From the NCBI GenBank assembly GCA_003552585.1, contig PUNK01000071.1:1-64000 (forward strand): 64,000 nt of DNA, read 5' to 3'. Position 1 is the first letter of the stretch, and the number at the start of each line of letters is the position of its first letter. This document shows positions 24,350 to 32,837 of the stretch, piece by piece. This DNA is from Thermoplasmata archaeon (GTDB taxonomy: Archaea > Thermoplasmatota > Thermoplasmata > Halarchaeoplasmatales > Halarchaeoplasmataceae). A program made the position numbers and the translations under genes. The notes under the pieces are model-generated. The model made no database searches. It was given only the letters and a program-made list of their open reading frames with translations, and had not been told where the DNA came from.

Positions 24350-25995
24350 TACTTGAACATGCTCCTGCACTGATAGTTCTTTCTCCGCTAACAGCTGGCC
24401 TTACTATCAAAGTTATGTCCCGGTTCCCCCATTCAAAAGCTAGCCGCGATTTCATTGCCTTTTTCGGACTGTTAATACCGATCTTATTCTTATTCTTTGT
24501 ATCTAGAAGAAGTGTCATCATATATGAGATGGGGGGTTGGCCAGCACCATATACAATTACATTAATATTGGATGGACTTTCGATCAGCATGGCATTGATT
24601 ACGGGGATCATAACTTTATCAACATTTGTTTATTACGTCGAAACGCTTGATATAAGGAAAGACGCTGATGATTATCATTTCCTTTTCCTTTTCATGACTA
24701 CCGGCCTCTATGGTGTGTTTTTAACTGGAGACCTTGTTAATCGTTTCGTCTTCTTCGAGATAACAATATTGACCACCTACGTTCTGCTGACATTTATAGG
24801 TACGCGGGAATCGCTGAGAGCTAGTTATCGTTACCTTGTTATCGGCAGTATAGCCTCGGTGATGTTTTTGGCGGGTATAGCTCTGGTTTACTTCCACACT
24901 GGGCATTTAGACCTCTATGCTCTTTCCGCTCTAATACCAGAGTTTCCTGCGCACACTAAAAATATCATTTTCATTTTCTTTTTGGTGGCAGTAGGGATTA
25001 AACTAGGGATCATCCCCTTTCATACATGGTTAGCAGATACTCATGTTCATGCTCCAACCCCCATGACTGCCATACTTGCTGGTTTAACCGTAAAAACTGG
25101 AGGGTATATTATGTTAAAACTTTTCCACATCGGCTTTGACACCATCTTGATAAGATATATGGTAGTTGGTTTAGGTGCTTTTACTGCTATTTTTGGGGCA
25201 GCGATATCTTTAAAATATTTTGATATGAAAAGGATCTTAGCATGGCTCACGATCAGTCATATGGGTGTAATAGCTTTAACCCTAGCTATTTGGACTCCAG
25301 AGAGCGTAGCTTCATCTCTATTATATCTTGTAAACCATTCTTTTTACAAAGCTCTCCTATTTCTAGGGGTTGGTGGACTTGCATATTTATATGGAACTTC
25401 TGACATCCGTGAACTTCCGATCATGAAAAGTAATGTATTACTCTCCAGTTCAATATTTATAGGACTACTCGCACTTGCAGGGGTGCCTCCCTTTAATGGA
25501 TTTTACTCTCGATGGTTAATATTGGATACTGTCCAAGATCCTGTTATTTATTCAGTGATAGTGATAACAACCATCCTTACTGTTTCTTCAGCATTACGGA
25601 TCTTGCTACTCGCTAATAAATCAGTGGTTGGGAAAAACAAGAATTTGACTGGGGGTATGCTTTTACCGATTGTGATACTTGCAGGACTTTGCTCATTTAT
25701 AGGCCTAACCACTTCTCTGGTCGGTAGAAATTTGATAGAACCTGCAGTAGTTTCAATATTTGGAGAACCAGGAACTGTGTTAGTACCTATGGGCATAGAG
25801 ATACAGTCCCTTATTTCTTTCCATGGGATGATTATTTTCATTTCTATATTCATTGGTTATGCCCTTTTCTTGGCTGTAGAAAGTATACATCCCGATTGGA
25901 TAGAGGGGTTACTATCCAATGTTTCTATCAGTAATTCTGTGAGATATATCATCTTGATATTGGCAATATTACTTTTACTGAATGTATTGTTTTGA
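24346..25995 (+). CDS. mnhD: Large antiporter subunit (MbhH/MrpD/NuoL-M-N-like)
   Basis: A 549-residue proton-channel subunit with about 14 transmembrane helices. It shows the conserved segments RFVFFEITILTTYVLL (channel Glu), KLGIIPFHTWLADTHVHAPTPMTAILAGLTVKTGGYIM (Lys and His of the channel) and VNHSFYKALLFLGVGGLAY. It is the only large subunit in the operon, in line with mbhH; a full Mrp complex would also need MrpA. ATG overlaps the mnhC stop as ATGA. No hydrogenase-module genes follow; the next gene is convergent sfsA. Confidence 0.94.
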   Translation: MILEHAPALIVLSPLTAGLTIKVMSRFPHSKASRDFIAFFGLLIPILFLFFVSRRSVIIYEMGGWPAPYTITLILDGLSISMALITGIITLSTFVYYVETLDIRKDADDYHFLFLFMTTGLYGVFLTGDLVNRFVFFEITILTTYVLLTFIGTRESLRASYRYLVIGSIASVMFLAGIALVYFHTGHLDLYALSALIPEFPAHTKNIIFIFFLVAVGIKLGIIPFHTWLADTHVHAPTPMTAILAGLTVKTGGYIMLKLFHIGFDTILIRYMVVGLGAFTAIFGAAISLKYFDMKRILAWLTISHMGVIALTLAIWTPESVASSLLYLVNHSFYKALLFLGVGGLAYLYGTSDIRELPIMKSNVLLSSSIFIGLLALAGVPPFNGFYSRWLILDTVQDPVIYSVIVITTILTVSSALRILLLANKSVVGKNKNLTGGMLLPIVILAGLCSFIGLTTSLVGRNLIEPAVVSIFGEPGTVLVPMGIEIQSLISFHGMIIFISIFIGYALFLAVESIHPDWIEGLLSNVSISNSVRYIILILAILLLLNVLF

Positions 25996-26050
25996 GAAAT
26001 GATCTTCAAATAGATATGTTCATAAATCAATACATGATATATCTGTAATC

Positions 26051-26758
26051 TCAATAACAAATTGGTATTTCTCTTTCATAGTATAATGTTCTAGAATCAT
26101 ATCTAAAACGTAGCGGATACACCTTCACCCCTGCATCTACCGCTTCCCAGAATGCATCTGTAAAAGCTGGGTCTCTTCGAGTATGGGGCAAAAAACATTT
26201 TGCATCACTTCGGAAAACTAGGATCATCAATCCTGCTTTATCGCCTTTTTTTACCGCATCTGTTAACTCATTTAAGTGTTTCGTTCCTCTGGTGGTAGGG
26301 GCATCGGGAAATAATGCTATATTGTTTTTAGCGAGTGTGCAACCCTTAACCTCGACCCAAAATTTCTTTCCATCATTTTCATTTAAAAAATCTATACGGC
26401 TTTCTCCTAACTTCTTTTCTGCTTGCCAACCTTCATCTATTGTGAAAGGATTCACATCGGAATTATTGAGAATCCAACGAGCTATTCTCCGGTGAAAACC
26501 AGAATTTATCAAGATCCACATGTTCTCTACCCTTCCCGCAATAAGATCCCATTCTGTTTTTCTATTTGGATTATTTGCCTCGGACAATAGAACTTGATTC
26601 CCACGGTAAAGTATCTCTTCGAGTCTTCCTGGATCTCTAACATGTACTTTTACCCTTCCTCTTTTTCCAATATCTACCGTTGCTAAAAATCTGTTATCTC
26701 TTTTTATAAAGGTTCCCGATACGTCGTATGTTAAATCAAATACAGGTATCGATTTCAT
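26051..26758 (-). CDS. sfsA: SfsA-family protein
   Basis: A 235-residue protein of the SfsA family, named for sugar fermentation stimulation in Escherichia coli. Recognisable segments are the N-terminal RFLATVDIGKRGRVKVHVRDPGRL, the nuclease-like core with IDFLN...KFWVEVKGCTLAKNNIALFPDAPTTRGTKHL, and a C-terminal ALRFR-type strand. The D-(E)VK arrangement resembles a PD-(D/E)XK nuclease fold with an OB-like N-terminus. Function in archaea is not established. It probably forms an operon with the lrp-like gene just upstream. Confidence 0.9.
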   Translation of the reverse strand: MKSIPVFDLTYDVSGTFIKRDNRFLATVDIGKRGRVKVHVRDPGRLEEILYRGNQVLLSEANNPNRKTEWDLIAGRVENMWILINSGFHRRIARWILNNSDVNPFTIDEGWQAEKKLGESRIDFLNENDGKKFWVEVKGCTLAKNNIALFPDAPTTRGTKHLNELTDAVKKGDKAGLMILVFRSDAKCFLPHTRRDPAFTDAFWEAVDAGVKVYPLRFRYDSRTLYYEREIPICY

Positions 26759-26774
26759 AAGTGTACGTTCTCCC

Positions 26775-27206
26775 TTATTTTACTTTCTCAAGTAGTATAG
26801 CTGGACATAACCTTTTTACACCGGGTACTGATGCGATTTTCTTTGATAAAAGGTTTTGAAGATCTTCTCCGCTTTTGGTCCAGACTTCAGCCATTATCAT
26901 GTGGTCCCCAGTAGATTTAGCCACCCATTTGACTTCTTTAAATTTTTTCAGTTCCTGAATGGCTGCTAGGTAGTCTTCTGGGTCGGTATCTACACCTAGA
27001 AGGGTTATCGTTTTATACCCTATTTTTATTGGATCGATTTCGGTAGTGTACCTTCTTATAACCCCTTTTTCTTCCAATCGTGAAATCCTGCTTCGTACAG
27101 TACTTTCGCTCATATCTAGCTCGTTTGCTATCTCAGTGAATGGAGTGCGTGAATTCATCTCAAGAATTTTGAGTAATTTTCGGTCTATTTCGTCTATATT
27201 AGCCAT
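26775..27206 (-). CDS. Lrp/AsnC-family transcriptional regulator
   Basis: The track start at 27260 lies at the TATA element; ATG at 27206 gives MANIDEIDRKLLKILEMNSR, the usual Lrp beginning, for 143 residues. The winged HTH (TPFTEIANELDMSESTVRSRISRLEEKGVI) is followed by an RAM domain (GVDTDPEDYLAAIQELKKF...STGDHMIMAEVWTKS) that binds amino acids and mediates oligomers. It may regulate itself, sfsA or the divergent oxygen-defence cluster whose promoter lies in the same gap. Confidence 0.9.
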   Translation of the reverse strand: MANIDEIDRKLLKILEMNSRTPFTEIANELDMSESTVRSRISRLEEKGVIRRYTTEIDPIKIGYKTITLLGVDTDPEDYLAAIQELKKFKEVKWVAKSTGDHMIMAEVWTKSGEDLQNLLSKKIASVPGVKRLCPAILLEKVK

Positions 27207-27261
27207 TTTATTGCAACCTATGTACCTAATACCGCGATCATAACCGCTCTTTTCGTGCAAA

Positions 27262-27290
27262 AACTTAATATATTCGTACTATATAAGGTT
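27262..27290. promoter_or_regulatory. Divergent TATA elements between lrp and the oxygen-defence cluster
   Basis: AATATATTAAG (minus strand, about 27264-27275) serves lrp, with initiation near 27240. CTATATAAGG (plus strand, 27279-27288) serves the rightward genes; initiation ~25 nt on falls at or next to the ATG at 27311. Confidence 0.55.
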
Positions 27291-27310
27291 ATTCCCCAAA
27301 GGGTTATATC

Positions 27311-27418
27311 ATGAAAACTAACACCGAAAGAATAAAATCACACGAAGTTTATCACATTGTTAAGGGAGATTTGCCCTTTGAGAATACGAGAATAAGGAGT
27401 GATATAGATGAATATTGA
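27311..27418 (+). CDS. Candidate 35-residue leaderless small protein
   Basis: Too short for the ORF track. ATG at 27311 opens a 35-codon frame (MKTNTERIKSHEVYHIVKGD...) ending at a TGA that overlaps the start of the next gene by 11 bp. The ATG lies where transcription from the upstream TATA box should begin, so it would be the first codon of a leaderless mRNA. The peptide is charged and has no membrane segment or cysteines. It could be a leader peptide coupling translation to the ferritin-like gene or a small protein in its own right. I know no family for it. Confidence 0.4.
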   Translation: MKTNTERIKSHEVYHIVKGDLPFENTRIRSDIDEY

Positions 27419-27908
27419 TGGAATGAGTTATAGAGAATTACTAATTGCGGCAGCAAAAGCAGAAGTCAATAGTAGGGAAGTTTATGAATACTTGTCAGAA
27501 AACACCAAAACTTTCGTGGTTAGCGATAGATTTCGTTTTTTAGCTGACGAGGAGCAGAAACATGAGGAATTCATACGTACTTTATATCAGAAAATATTCG
27601 ACGGATCTGATATGAATTTGGATGAAGAAACCCCTCTCCCAATACCGTTTATCAAGTACGATGAACAATCTGATGAATCAGAGATCATAGAACAAGCTAT
27701 GGAGGCGGAGATCGCTGCAAGAGACTTTTACCTAAAAATTGCAAAAAAAGCTGAGGATGAAAGATATGAAGATGAGGTAGTCCAGACGATGAAATACCTT
27801 GCAGGGATGGAACAAAACCACTATTACATCTTAGAATCCGAACTGGAAAGAATAAAGGAGTTCGAAACGTTCGATGAATATTTCCCTCAGATGCACATGG
27901 GACCTTGA
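27408..27908 (+). CDS. Ferritin-like (rubrerythrin-type) diiron protein
   Basis: A 166-residue four-helix-bundle protein. Helix motifs EVNSREVYEYL and EEQKHEEFIRTLY (ExxH) in the first half, and EAEIAARDFYLKIA and GMEQNHYYILESEL (ExxxH-like) in the second, provide the diiron ligands. It lacks the C-terminal rubredoxin domain of classical rubrerythrin, but a separate rubredoxin gene follows directly. The likely role is peroxide reduction or iron handling. An AAGGAGTGATAT site precedes the ATG. Confidence 0.85.
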   Translation: MNIDGMSYRELLIAAAKAEVNSREVYEYLSENTKTFVVSDRFRFLADEEQKHEEFIRTLYQKIFDGSDMNLDEETPLPIPFIKYDEQSDESEIIEQAMEAEIAARDFYLKIAKKAEDERYEDEVVQTMKYLAGMEQNHYYILESELERIKEFETFDEYFPQMHMGP

Positions 27909-27923
27909 AGGAGATTTGATATT

Positions 27924-28085
27924 ATGACAAAATGGAGATGCTTAGTTTGTGGATATGTTTATGATGAAGAAGAAGGGGACGCAGAATATAATATAGAACC
28001 TGGAACGAAGTTTGAGGAACTGCCCGACGATTGGGTGTGCCCGTTGTGCGGAGCACCGAAGGACCAGTTCGAGAAGGTCGAATGA
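27924..28085 (+). CDS. rub: Rubredoxin
   Basis: A 53-residue protein missing from the ORF track because of its size. CLVCGYVYD and [11 protein letters not shown] give the two CxxCG iron ligand pairs at residues 6/9 and 39/42, with the usual aromatic core and the DDWVCP segment. It transfers single electrons to rubrerythrin-like proteins and superoxide reductase, both encoded alongside. It lies 15 bp after the ferritin-like gene and 10 bp before a peroxiredoxin gene. Confidence 0.97.
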   Translation: MTKWRCLVCGYVYDEEEGDAEYNIEPGTKFEELPDDWVCPLCGAPKDQFEKVE

Positions 28086-28095
28086 GGGAGATTAT

Positions 28096-28554
28096 ATGAC
28101 TGAAGAAGTTAAGGTCGGAGATCATGGAAAAGATTTCGTTCTTGAATCACATACGGGAGAAAAGGTCAAACTTTCTGATCACAGAGGAAAGAAAGTCCTG
28201 CTGTCGTTTCATCCCTTGGCTTGGACCAAGATATGCGGCGACCAGATGAAGTCTTTGGAGGAGAACAAAGAAAGGTTCGATGAGTTGGATGCCGTTGCAT
28301 TCGGTATAAGCATCGATACCGTACCGTCCAAGAAAGCTTGGGCCGAGGAATTAGGTATAGAGAACACTTCACTTCTGTGTGATTTCTGGCCCCACGGCAA
28401 GATGATAAAAGACTACGGCCTTTTCAGGGAAGAGGACGGTTTTTCCGAGAGGGCGAATATCATCATCGATGAAGAAAGTAAGATAATCTTCAAAAAACTG
28501 TATCCTATAAGGGAGTTACCCGACATAGAAGAGATAATCGAGGAAATGAGGTGA
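28096..28554 (+). CDS. Peroxiredoxin (AhpC/TSA, BCP-like)
   Basis: The track ORF begins inside the rubredoxin gene; the true start is ATG at 28096 (MTEEVKVGDHGKDF), giving 152 residues. The thioredoxin fold carries the active-site segment HPLAWTKICGDQM, where the Cys is the peroxidatic residue preceded by Thr at -3. Few other cysteines are present (one in SLLCDFW), which could act as resolving residue. It reduces hydrogen or alkyl peroxides. Confidence 0.88.
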   Translation: MTEEVKVGDHGKDFVLESHTGEKVKLSDHRGKKVLLSFHPLAWTKICGDQMKSLEENKERFDELDAVAFGISIDTVPSKKAWAEELGIENTSLLCDFWPHGKMIKDYGLFREEDGFSERANIIIDEESKIIFKKLYPIRELPDIEEIIEEMR

Positions 28555-28943
28555 ATAAAATGGAAGAGATGTACCAGAAAGATGATTGGAAAACCGAGAA
28601 GCACGTACCGGTGATAGAGATAAAGGGCGAAGCGAAAAAGGGCGAAAAGATCAAAGTGATAGCGTCCGTGGGAAAGGAGATAGAGCATCCCAACACCACG
28701 GAGCATCACATCGAGTGGATAGAGCTGTACTTCCATCCGGATGGGGAAAACTACCCGTACGAGATAGGACGATACACGTTCAAAGCTCATGGAGCATCGG
28801 TCAAAGGTGCTGATACGAGCACGATATACAGCGAACCGTTGATCAAAGCGGTGTTCAAGACAGGAAAACCTGGAAAATTGATAGCGAATTCGTACTGTAA
28901 CATCCACGGGCTGTGGAGTAACGAAGAAAAAATAGAGTTATAA
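28551..28943 (+). CDS. sor: Superoxide reductase (neelaredoxin type)
   Basis: A 130-residue protein (127 if the ATG at 28560 is used instead of the overlapping GTG). Iron-site ligands are visible: EKHVP with the catalytic Lys and first His, [14 protein letters not shown] with two more, and CNIHGLW with the axial Cys and last His. It lacks the N-terminal desulforedoxin domain, so it is the one-iron class. It reduces superoxide to peroxide, taking electrons from rubredoxin, and is flanked by two peroxiredoxins that remove the product. Confidence 0.95.
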   Translation: MNKMEEMYQKDDWKTEKHVPVIEIKGEAKKGEKIKVIASVGKEIEHPNTTEHHIEWIELYFHPDGENYPYEIGRYTFKAHGASVKGADTSTIYSEPLIKAVFKTGKPGKLIANSYCNIHGLWSNEEKIEL

Positions 28944-28947
28944 ACCG

Positions 28948-29616
28948 GTGAAAGATATGGAAGAAAAAAAGATGCCTTTGATAGGGGACAAGTTTCCTGA
29001 GATGAAGGTACAGACGACGAAAGGGACGAAACAACTACCGAAGGAATACGAAGGTCAGTGGTTCTTACTGTTCTCACACCCGGCTGATTTTACACCGGTA
29101 TGCACGACAGAATTCTACGCATTCCAGACCAGGTACGACAAGTTCAGAGAATTGGACACGGAGCTCATCGGATTGAGCGTAGATCAGGTGTTCAGTCACC
29201 TGAAGTGGGAAGAGTGGATAGAAGAGAACCTCGGTGAAGAGATCGAGTTCCCGATAATCGCCGACGGTATGGGTCAGGTAGCCAACCGGTTGGGACTGAT
29301 ACACGGAGGATCCGCATCCACGACTGTCAGGGCGGTCTTCATAGTTGACCCAAAATCAACTATCAGAGCGATATTGTACTATCCCGCTGAACTCGGTAGG
29401 AACATGGACGAGTTCCTGAGGATGATCAGAGGATTCCAGAAGGCCGATAAAGAAGGTGTAGCTATACCAGCCAACTGGCCAGAGAACGAACTGATCAAAG
29501 ACAGGGTCATAATGCCTCCCGCCAACAGCACCGAAATGCTCAAGAAGCGCCGGAAGCAGGAAGAAGACGGCGAGATCGAGTGCTACGACTGGTGGCTGTG
29601 CCATCGGAAACCCTGA
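28948..29616 (+). CDS. Archaeal 1-Cys/Prx6-type peroxiredoxin
   Basis: A 222-residue peroxiredoxin (GTG at 28948, or ATG at 28957). The peroxidatic site is [15 protein letters not shown]. The long C-terminal extension ending [15 protein letters not shown] carries a Cys pair, typical of the large archaeal Prx6-like decameric enzymes characterised in Aeropyrum and Pyrococcus. Codon use here and in neighbours is richer in C-ending codons than most of the window, which fits strong expression. Confidence 0.93.
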   Translation: MKDMEEKKMPLIGDKFPEMKVQTTKGTKQLPKEYEGQWFLLFSHPADFTPVCTTEFYAFQTRYDKFRELDTELIGLSVDQVFSHLKWEEWIEENLGEEIEFPIIADGMGQVANRLGLIHGGSASTTVRAVFIVDPKSTIRAILYYPAELGRNMDEFLRMIRGFQKADKEGVAIPANWPENELIKDRVIMPPANSTEMLKKRRKQEEDGEIECYDWWLCHRKP

Positions 29617-29653
29617 AAACCCTCTTTCTTTTTATTTATGACGAGGTGGATAG

Positions 29654-30038
29654 ATGACAAAATTGTTACAAATATACCGGTGTGATGTCTGCGGTAACGT
29701 AGTCGAGGTCCTTCACACCGGCATCGGAACTTTAGTGTGCTTGCGGTCAGCCTATGGAGTTGAAGGATGAAAAAAGAGAAGAAGAGGGTACGGAGAAACA
29801 CCTACCAGTGGTAGAGTCCACTGAAGAAGGGATAAAAGTCACGGTGGGTTCGGTACCTCACCCTATGGAAGACAAGCACTACATCGAGTGGGTCGAAGTT
29901 ATAACCAGGAAGACCGAAAGGACCTATAAAACATTTTTATCACCGGGTGATACACCTGAAGCTGTGTTTCCGGTGAATGAGAAGGACGTTCTCTTCGTTA
30001 GGACGTATTGTAATATACACGGATTATGGAAATATTAG
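29654..30038 (+). pseudogene. dfx: Desulfoferrodoxin interrupted by a +1 frameshift
   Basis: The first 29 codons from ATG 29654 encode a desulforedoxin domain (YRCDVCGNVVEVLHTGIGTLVC). After TGC at 29738-29740 one extra T shifts the frame, and that frame stops at 29770. Skipping one T gives the expected CGQPMELK and continues in the frame of track ORF 29754..30038 (TEKHLPVV...HYIEWVEV...CNIHGLW) to the end. The joined protein would be 127 residues, the normal desulfoferrodoxin length. This is either a sequencing error, a recent mutation tolerated because sor is nearby, or recoding. The downstream part alone could still start at 29754 as a one-iron superoxide reductase. Confidence 0.85.
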
Positions 30039-30049
30039 GAGTGATATAT

Positions 30050-30553
30050 ATGGGAAAAATGACAGATAAATCGTTAGAGGAAGCCTTCGCAGGAGAGTCT
30101 CAGGCGCACATGAAATACCTGATCTTCAGCGAGGTGGCAGAAAGAGAAGGAATGAAAAACATTGCAAGACTCTTTGAGGCGATAGCGTATGCTGAGAAGG
30201 TCCATGCAACAAACCATGCAAGACAGCTCGATATGATAGGTAATACTTCAGACAATTTACAAGCTGGTATAGATGGAGAAGACTTCGAAGTACATTCGAT
30301 GTACCCTGCATACCACGCTATCGCACACCTTGAAGAGGATAAAGGTGCTCAGCAATCTATACACTATGCATTAGAGGCTGAAAAGATTCATTCTGATATG
30401 TACAAATCTGCACAAAAAGTATCCAAGAAAGGAAAGGATATAAAATTGGACACACTTTACATATGTCCGGTGTGCGGTTATACCCATGAAGGTGAGCCTC
30501 CGGAGAAATGTCCTGTATGTGGTATATCCAGCGATCAATTCAAGGATTTCTAG
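30050..30553 (+). CDS. rbr: Rubrerythrin
   Basis: ATG at 30050 follows AGGAGTGATAT and gives 167 residues; the track start is 8 codons too early. Residues ~1-130 form the diiron four-helix bundle (SLEEAFAGESQAHMKYLIFSEVAE, EKVHATNHARQL, EAEKIHSDMY). The C-terminal rubredoxin-like domain has CPVCGYTHEGEPPEKCPVCG. It reduces hydrogen peroxide using electrons from rubredoxin or NAD(P)H-linked reductases in the cytosol. It is part of the oxygen-defence cluster. Confidence 0.96.
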   Translation: MGKMTDKSLEEAFAGESQAHMKYLIFSEVAEREGMKNIARLFEAIAYAEKVHATNHARQLDMIGNTSDNLQAGIDGEDFEVHSMYPAYHAIAHLEEDKGAQQSIHYALEAEKIHSDMYKSAQKVSKKGKDIKLDTLYICPVCGYTHEGEPPEKCPVCGISSDQFKDF

Positions 30554-30564
30554 TGGTGTTATAA

Positions 30565-31074
30565 ATGATAAAAGAAAAAGTAGCCGAAGCGATCAACGAG
30601 CAGATAAACGCGGAGATGTACTCGGGTTATCTATACCTCTCCATGGCTGTTGATTTCGCAGAGAAGAACCTGGACGGATTCGAGCATTGGATGCGTCTTC
30701 AGGCACAGGAAGAGTTGGACCATGGCATGCGTTTCCTGAATTATCTGCAGGAACGAGGTGGCCAAGTTGAGCTGGAAACCATCGAGAAGCCCGATGTGGA
30801 GTGGGAAACTCCTCTAGAGGCATTCGAGTACGTTTACCAGCACGAATGCAAGGTAACAGACATGATAAACGATCTTGTGGACCTTGCAGAGAAGGAAAAG
30901 GATCGTGCAACGGTGAACATGCTGCAGTGGTTCGTTGATGAACAGGTGGAGGAAGAAGATTCTGCCGATGAGATCGTGCAGAAGCTGCAGATGGTCGGCG
31001 ATAACCCCAGCGCTCTTTTGATGATGAACGAGAAGCTAGCAGAGAGACCTATTTCGGAAGAAAATAAAGAATGA
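30565..31074 (+). CDS. ftn: Non-haem ferritin (FtnA-like)
   Basis: A 169-residue ferritin. Ferroxidase ligands are visible in INEQINAEMYSGYLYL (Glu), QEELDHGMRFLNYL (ExxH) and the later KDRATVNMLQWFVDEQVEEE. It forms 24-mer cages that oxidise and store iron, limiting Fenton chemistry alongside the peroxide-removing enzymes upstream. A strong GC hairpin follows the stop codon, so it is probably the last gene of the cluster. Confidence 0.96.
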   Translation: MIKEKVAEAINEQINAEMYSGYLYLSMAVDFAEKNLDGFEHWMRLQAQEELDHGMRFLNYLQERGGQVELETIEKPDVEWETPLEAFEYVYQHECKVTDMINDLVDLAEKEKDRATVNMLQWFVDEQVEEEDSADEIVQKLQMVGDNPSALLMMNEKLAERPISEENKE

Positions 31075-31093
31075 GGTGTAAACCTACAAAATG

Positions 31094-31117
31094 AGGGGGA
31101 CGAACTTTCGCCCCCCT
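31094..31117 (+). terminator. GC-rich hairpin after the oxygen-defence cluster
   Basis: AGGGGG-a-CG / AACTTT loop / CG-c-CCCCCT, followed by TTG and an A/T-mixed stretch. It is the most stable simple hairpin I noticed in this part of the window and separates ferritin from the kor genes. Confidence 0.6.
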
Positions 31118-31148
31118 TTGAAACCCTTTCCTAAAAGGAGTTGATGAT

Positions 31149-32837
31149 ATGGGATCTAAAGATGACCTAAAAGCTATGGACGAAGATCTATTCACGGTGA
31201 TAATAGGTGGTCAGGCCGGACAAGGTGTTAAAAAGGCTGGTGAGGCCGTGTCTAAATTTTTCTTGGAAAAAGGTAGATATGTTTTTGAGATGGACGACTA
31301 TCAAAGTTTGATACGAGGAGGGCACAATTTTGCCTCAGTTAGCTCTTCCACCGAAGAATTATTTAGCCATCACATGGGGGCCGATGTTGTGGTGAATCTT
31401 GACAAGACCAGTTATGAGATGCACAAGGAAGATCTTACACCGGACGGACTGAACTTTTACAACTCCGATGAGATAGAAAACGGAGATGGGATAGGACTTC
31501 CTTTGACCTCTATGAGCAAGGAGTTCCAAAGACCGAAGTTGATCCTGGGTGTTGCCGGTATTTCGATACTAGCCGCTGTTGTGGGTGAAGACAAAGATTC
31601 CTTGGTCTCTTTGGTGAACAGTGTATATCCACGTGGAAAAGAGGATAATACCGCTTTCTCAGAGATGGTTTATGATGAAGTTGTGGATAAAGTAGAATCC
31701 ACCTTGGATCTGAAAGAGGGAGACTGCCGGAATAGGATGTTCCCAGGCAACCACGTTATAGCTATGGGAGCAGCTTCCGCAGGATTGGATATCTATTTTG
31801 CATATCCTATGACTCCAGCGTCATCGATACTTCACTTTTACGCATCACATGGCGACAAGTTAGGAGTTACTGCTGTACATCCGGAGAGTGAGATAGCCGT
31901 TGCTAACATGGCAATAGGAGCTACCATCGCAGGTGCAAGGTCCATGGTGGGTACTAGTGGAGGTGGATTCGCACTCATGGCCGAAGCCTTTTCTTTGGCA
32001 GGTATGGTCGAATCACCCGTTCTTTTTGTACTCTCATCGAGACCCGGACCAGCTACGGGTGTTCCCACATACACCGAGCAGGGAGACCTAGGTTTTGCTT
32101 TACATCAGGGTCACGGCGACTTCCCGAGGATAGTCGCTTCACCGGGAGATATGGAGGAAGCCTTCTATCTAACAGCGGATATGCTTTCCTTGTTGTGGAA
32201 ATATCAGACTCCCGGCATAGTTCTAACTGAAAAACATCTATCGGAGAGCTCGATGTGCATGGATGTCGATCCTTCCAAGGTAAGAACCGTTGAACCGCGT
32301 ATGCATGAAGAGGATACGGGATACAAAAGATATCTATTTACAGAGGATGGTGTTTCTCCACTCAAGTTCCCCCCCTCCAAAGAGGCGATAAAGTGGAACG
32401 GTGAGGAACACGATGAATACGGTATAACCACTTCCAGATCTGAAGAGATAGCTGCGATGCACGAGAAGAGGCATAAGAAAGAAGTAGTTATCATAGAAGA
32501 TCTAAAGGACCGACACACCGTCAACGTTTACGGTTCAGGTGAGAACGTTATATTCACCTACGGTTCTACCACCCTCAGCGTAAGAGAGGCTCTGCGATGC
32601 TCAGGCATAGAGGCAAAAGTTGTTCAACCTATATACTTGAAACCATTACCTACCTGGGAGCTAAAAAAGCATGTGAATGATAGATCCATAGTTGTTGAAC
32701 AGAGTGTAGCCCAACAATTCAGCACTCTGCTAGAAGATAAGATCGGATTAGAGCCCACATCAGTTATCAAACGATATGATGGGAGGCCTTTCGATCCCAT
32801 GGAGCTAGCTGAAAAGATAGAGGAGGCGATAAAATGA
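31149..32837 (+). CDS. korA: 2-oxoacid:ferredoxin oxidoreductase, fused gamma-alpha subunit
   Basis: A 562-residue protein. Residues ~15-195 are the gamma domain (IGGQAGQGVKKAGEAVSKFF, SLIRGGHNF). From ~200 on is the alpha domain, with AYPMTPASSIL, VHPESEIAVANMAIGA, TSGGGFALMAEA and the PTYTEQGDL segment that contributes to CoA/substrate recognition. This two-subunit layout is typical of 2-oxoglutarate or broad-specificity OFORs. It oxidatively decarboxylates a 2-oxoacid to acyl-CoA, reducing ferredoxin. An AAAGGAG site precedes the ATG. Confidence 0.93.
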   Translation: MGSKDDLKAMDEDLFTVIIGGQAGQGVKKAGEAVSKFFLEKGRYVFEMDDYQSLIRGGHNFASVSSSTEELFSHHMGADVVVNLDKTSYEMHKEDLTPDGLNFYNSDEIENGDGIGLPLTSMSKEFQRPKLILGVAGISILAAVVGEDKDSLVSLVNSVYPRGKEDNTAFSEMVYDEVVDKVESTLDLKEGDCRNRMFPGNHVIAMGAASAGLDIYFAYPMTPASSILHFYASHGDKLGVTAVHPESEIAVANMAIGATIAGARSMVGTSGGGFALMAEAFSLAGMVESPVLFVLSSRPGPATGVPTYTEQGDLGFALHQGHGDFPRIVASPGDMEEAFYLTADMLSLLWKYQTPGIVLTEKHLSESSMCMDVDPSKVRTVEPRMHEEDTGYKRYLFTEDGVSPLKFPPSKEAIKWNGEEHDEYGITTSRSEEIAAMHEKRHKKEVVIIEDLKDRHTVNVYGSGENVIFTYGSTTLSVREALRCSGIEAKVVQPIYLKPLPTWELKKHVNDRSIVVEQSVAQQFSTLLEDKIGLEPTSVIKRYDGRPFDPMELAEKIEEAIK

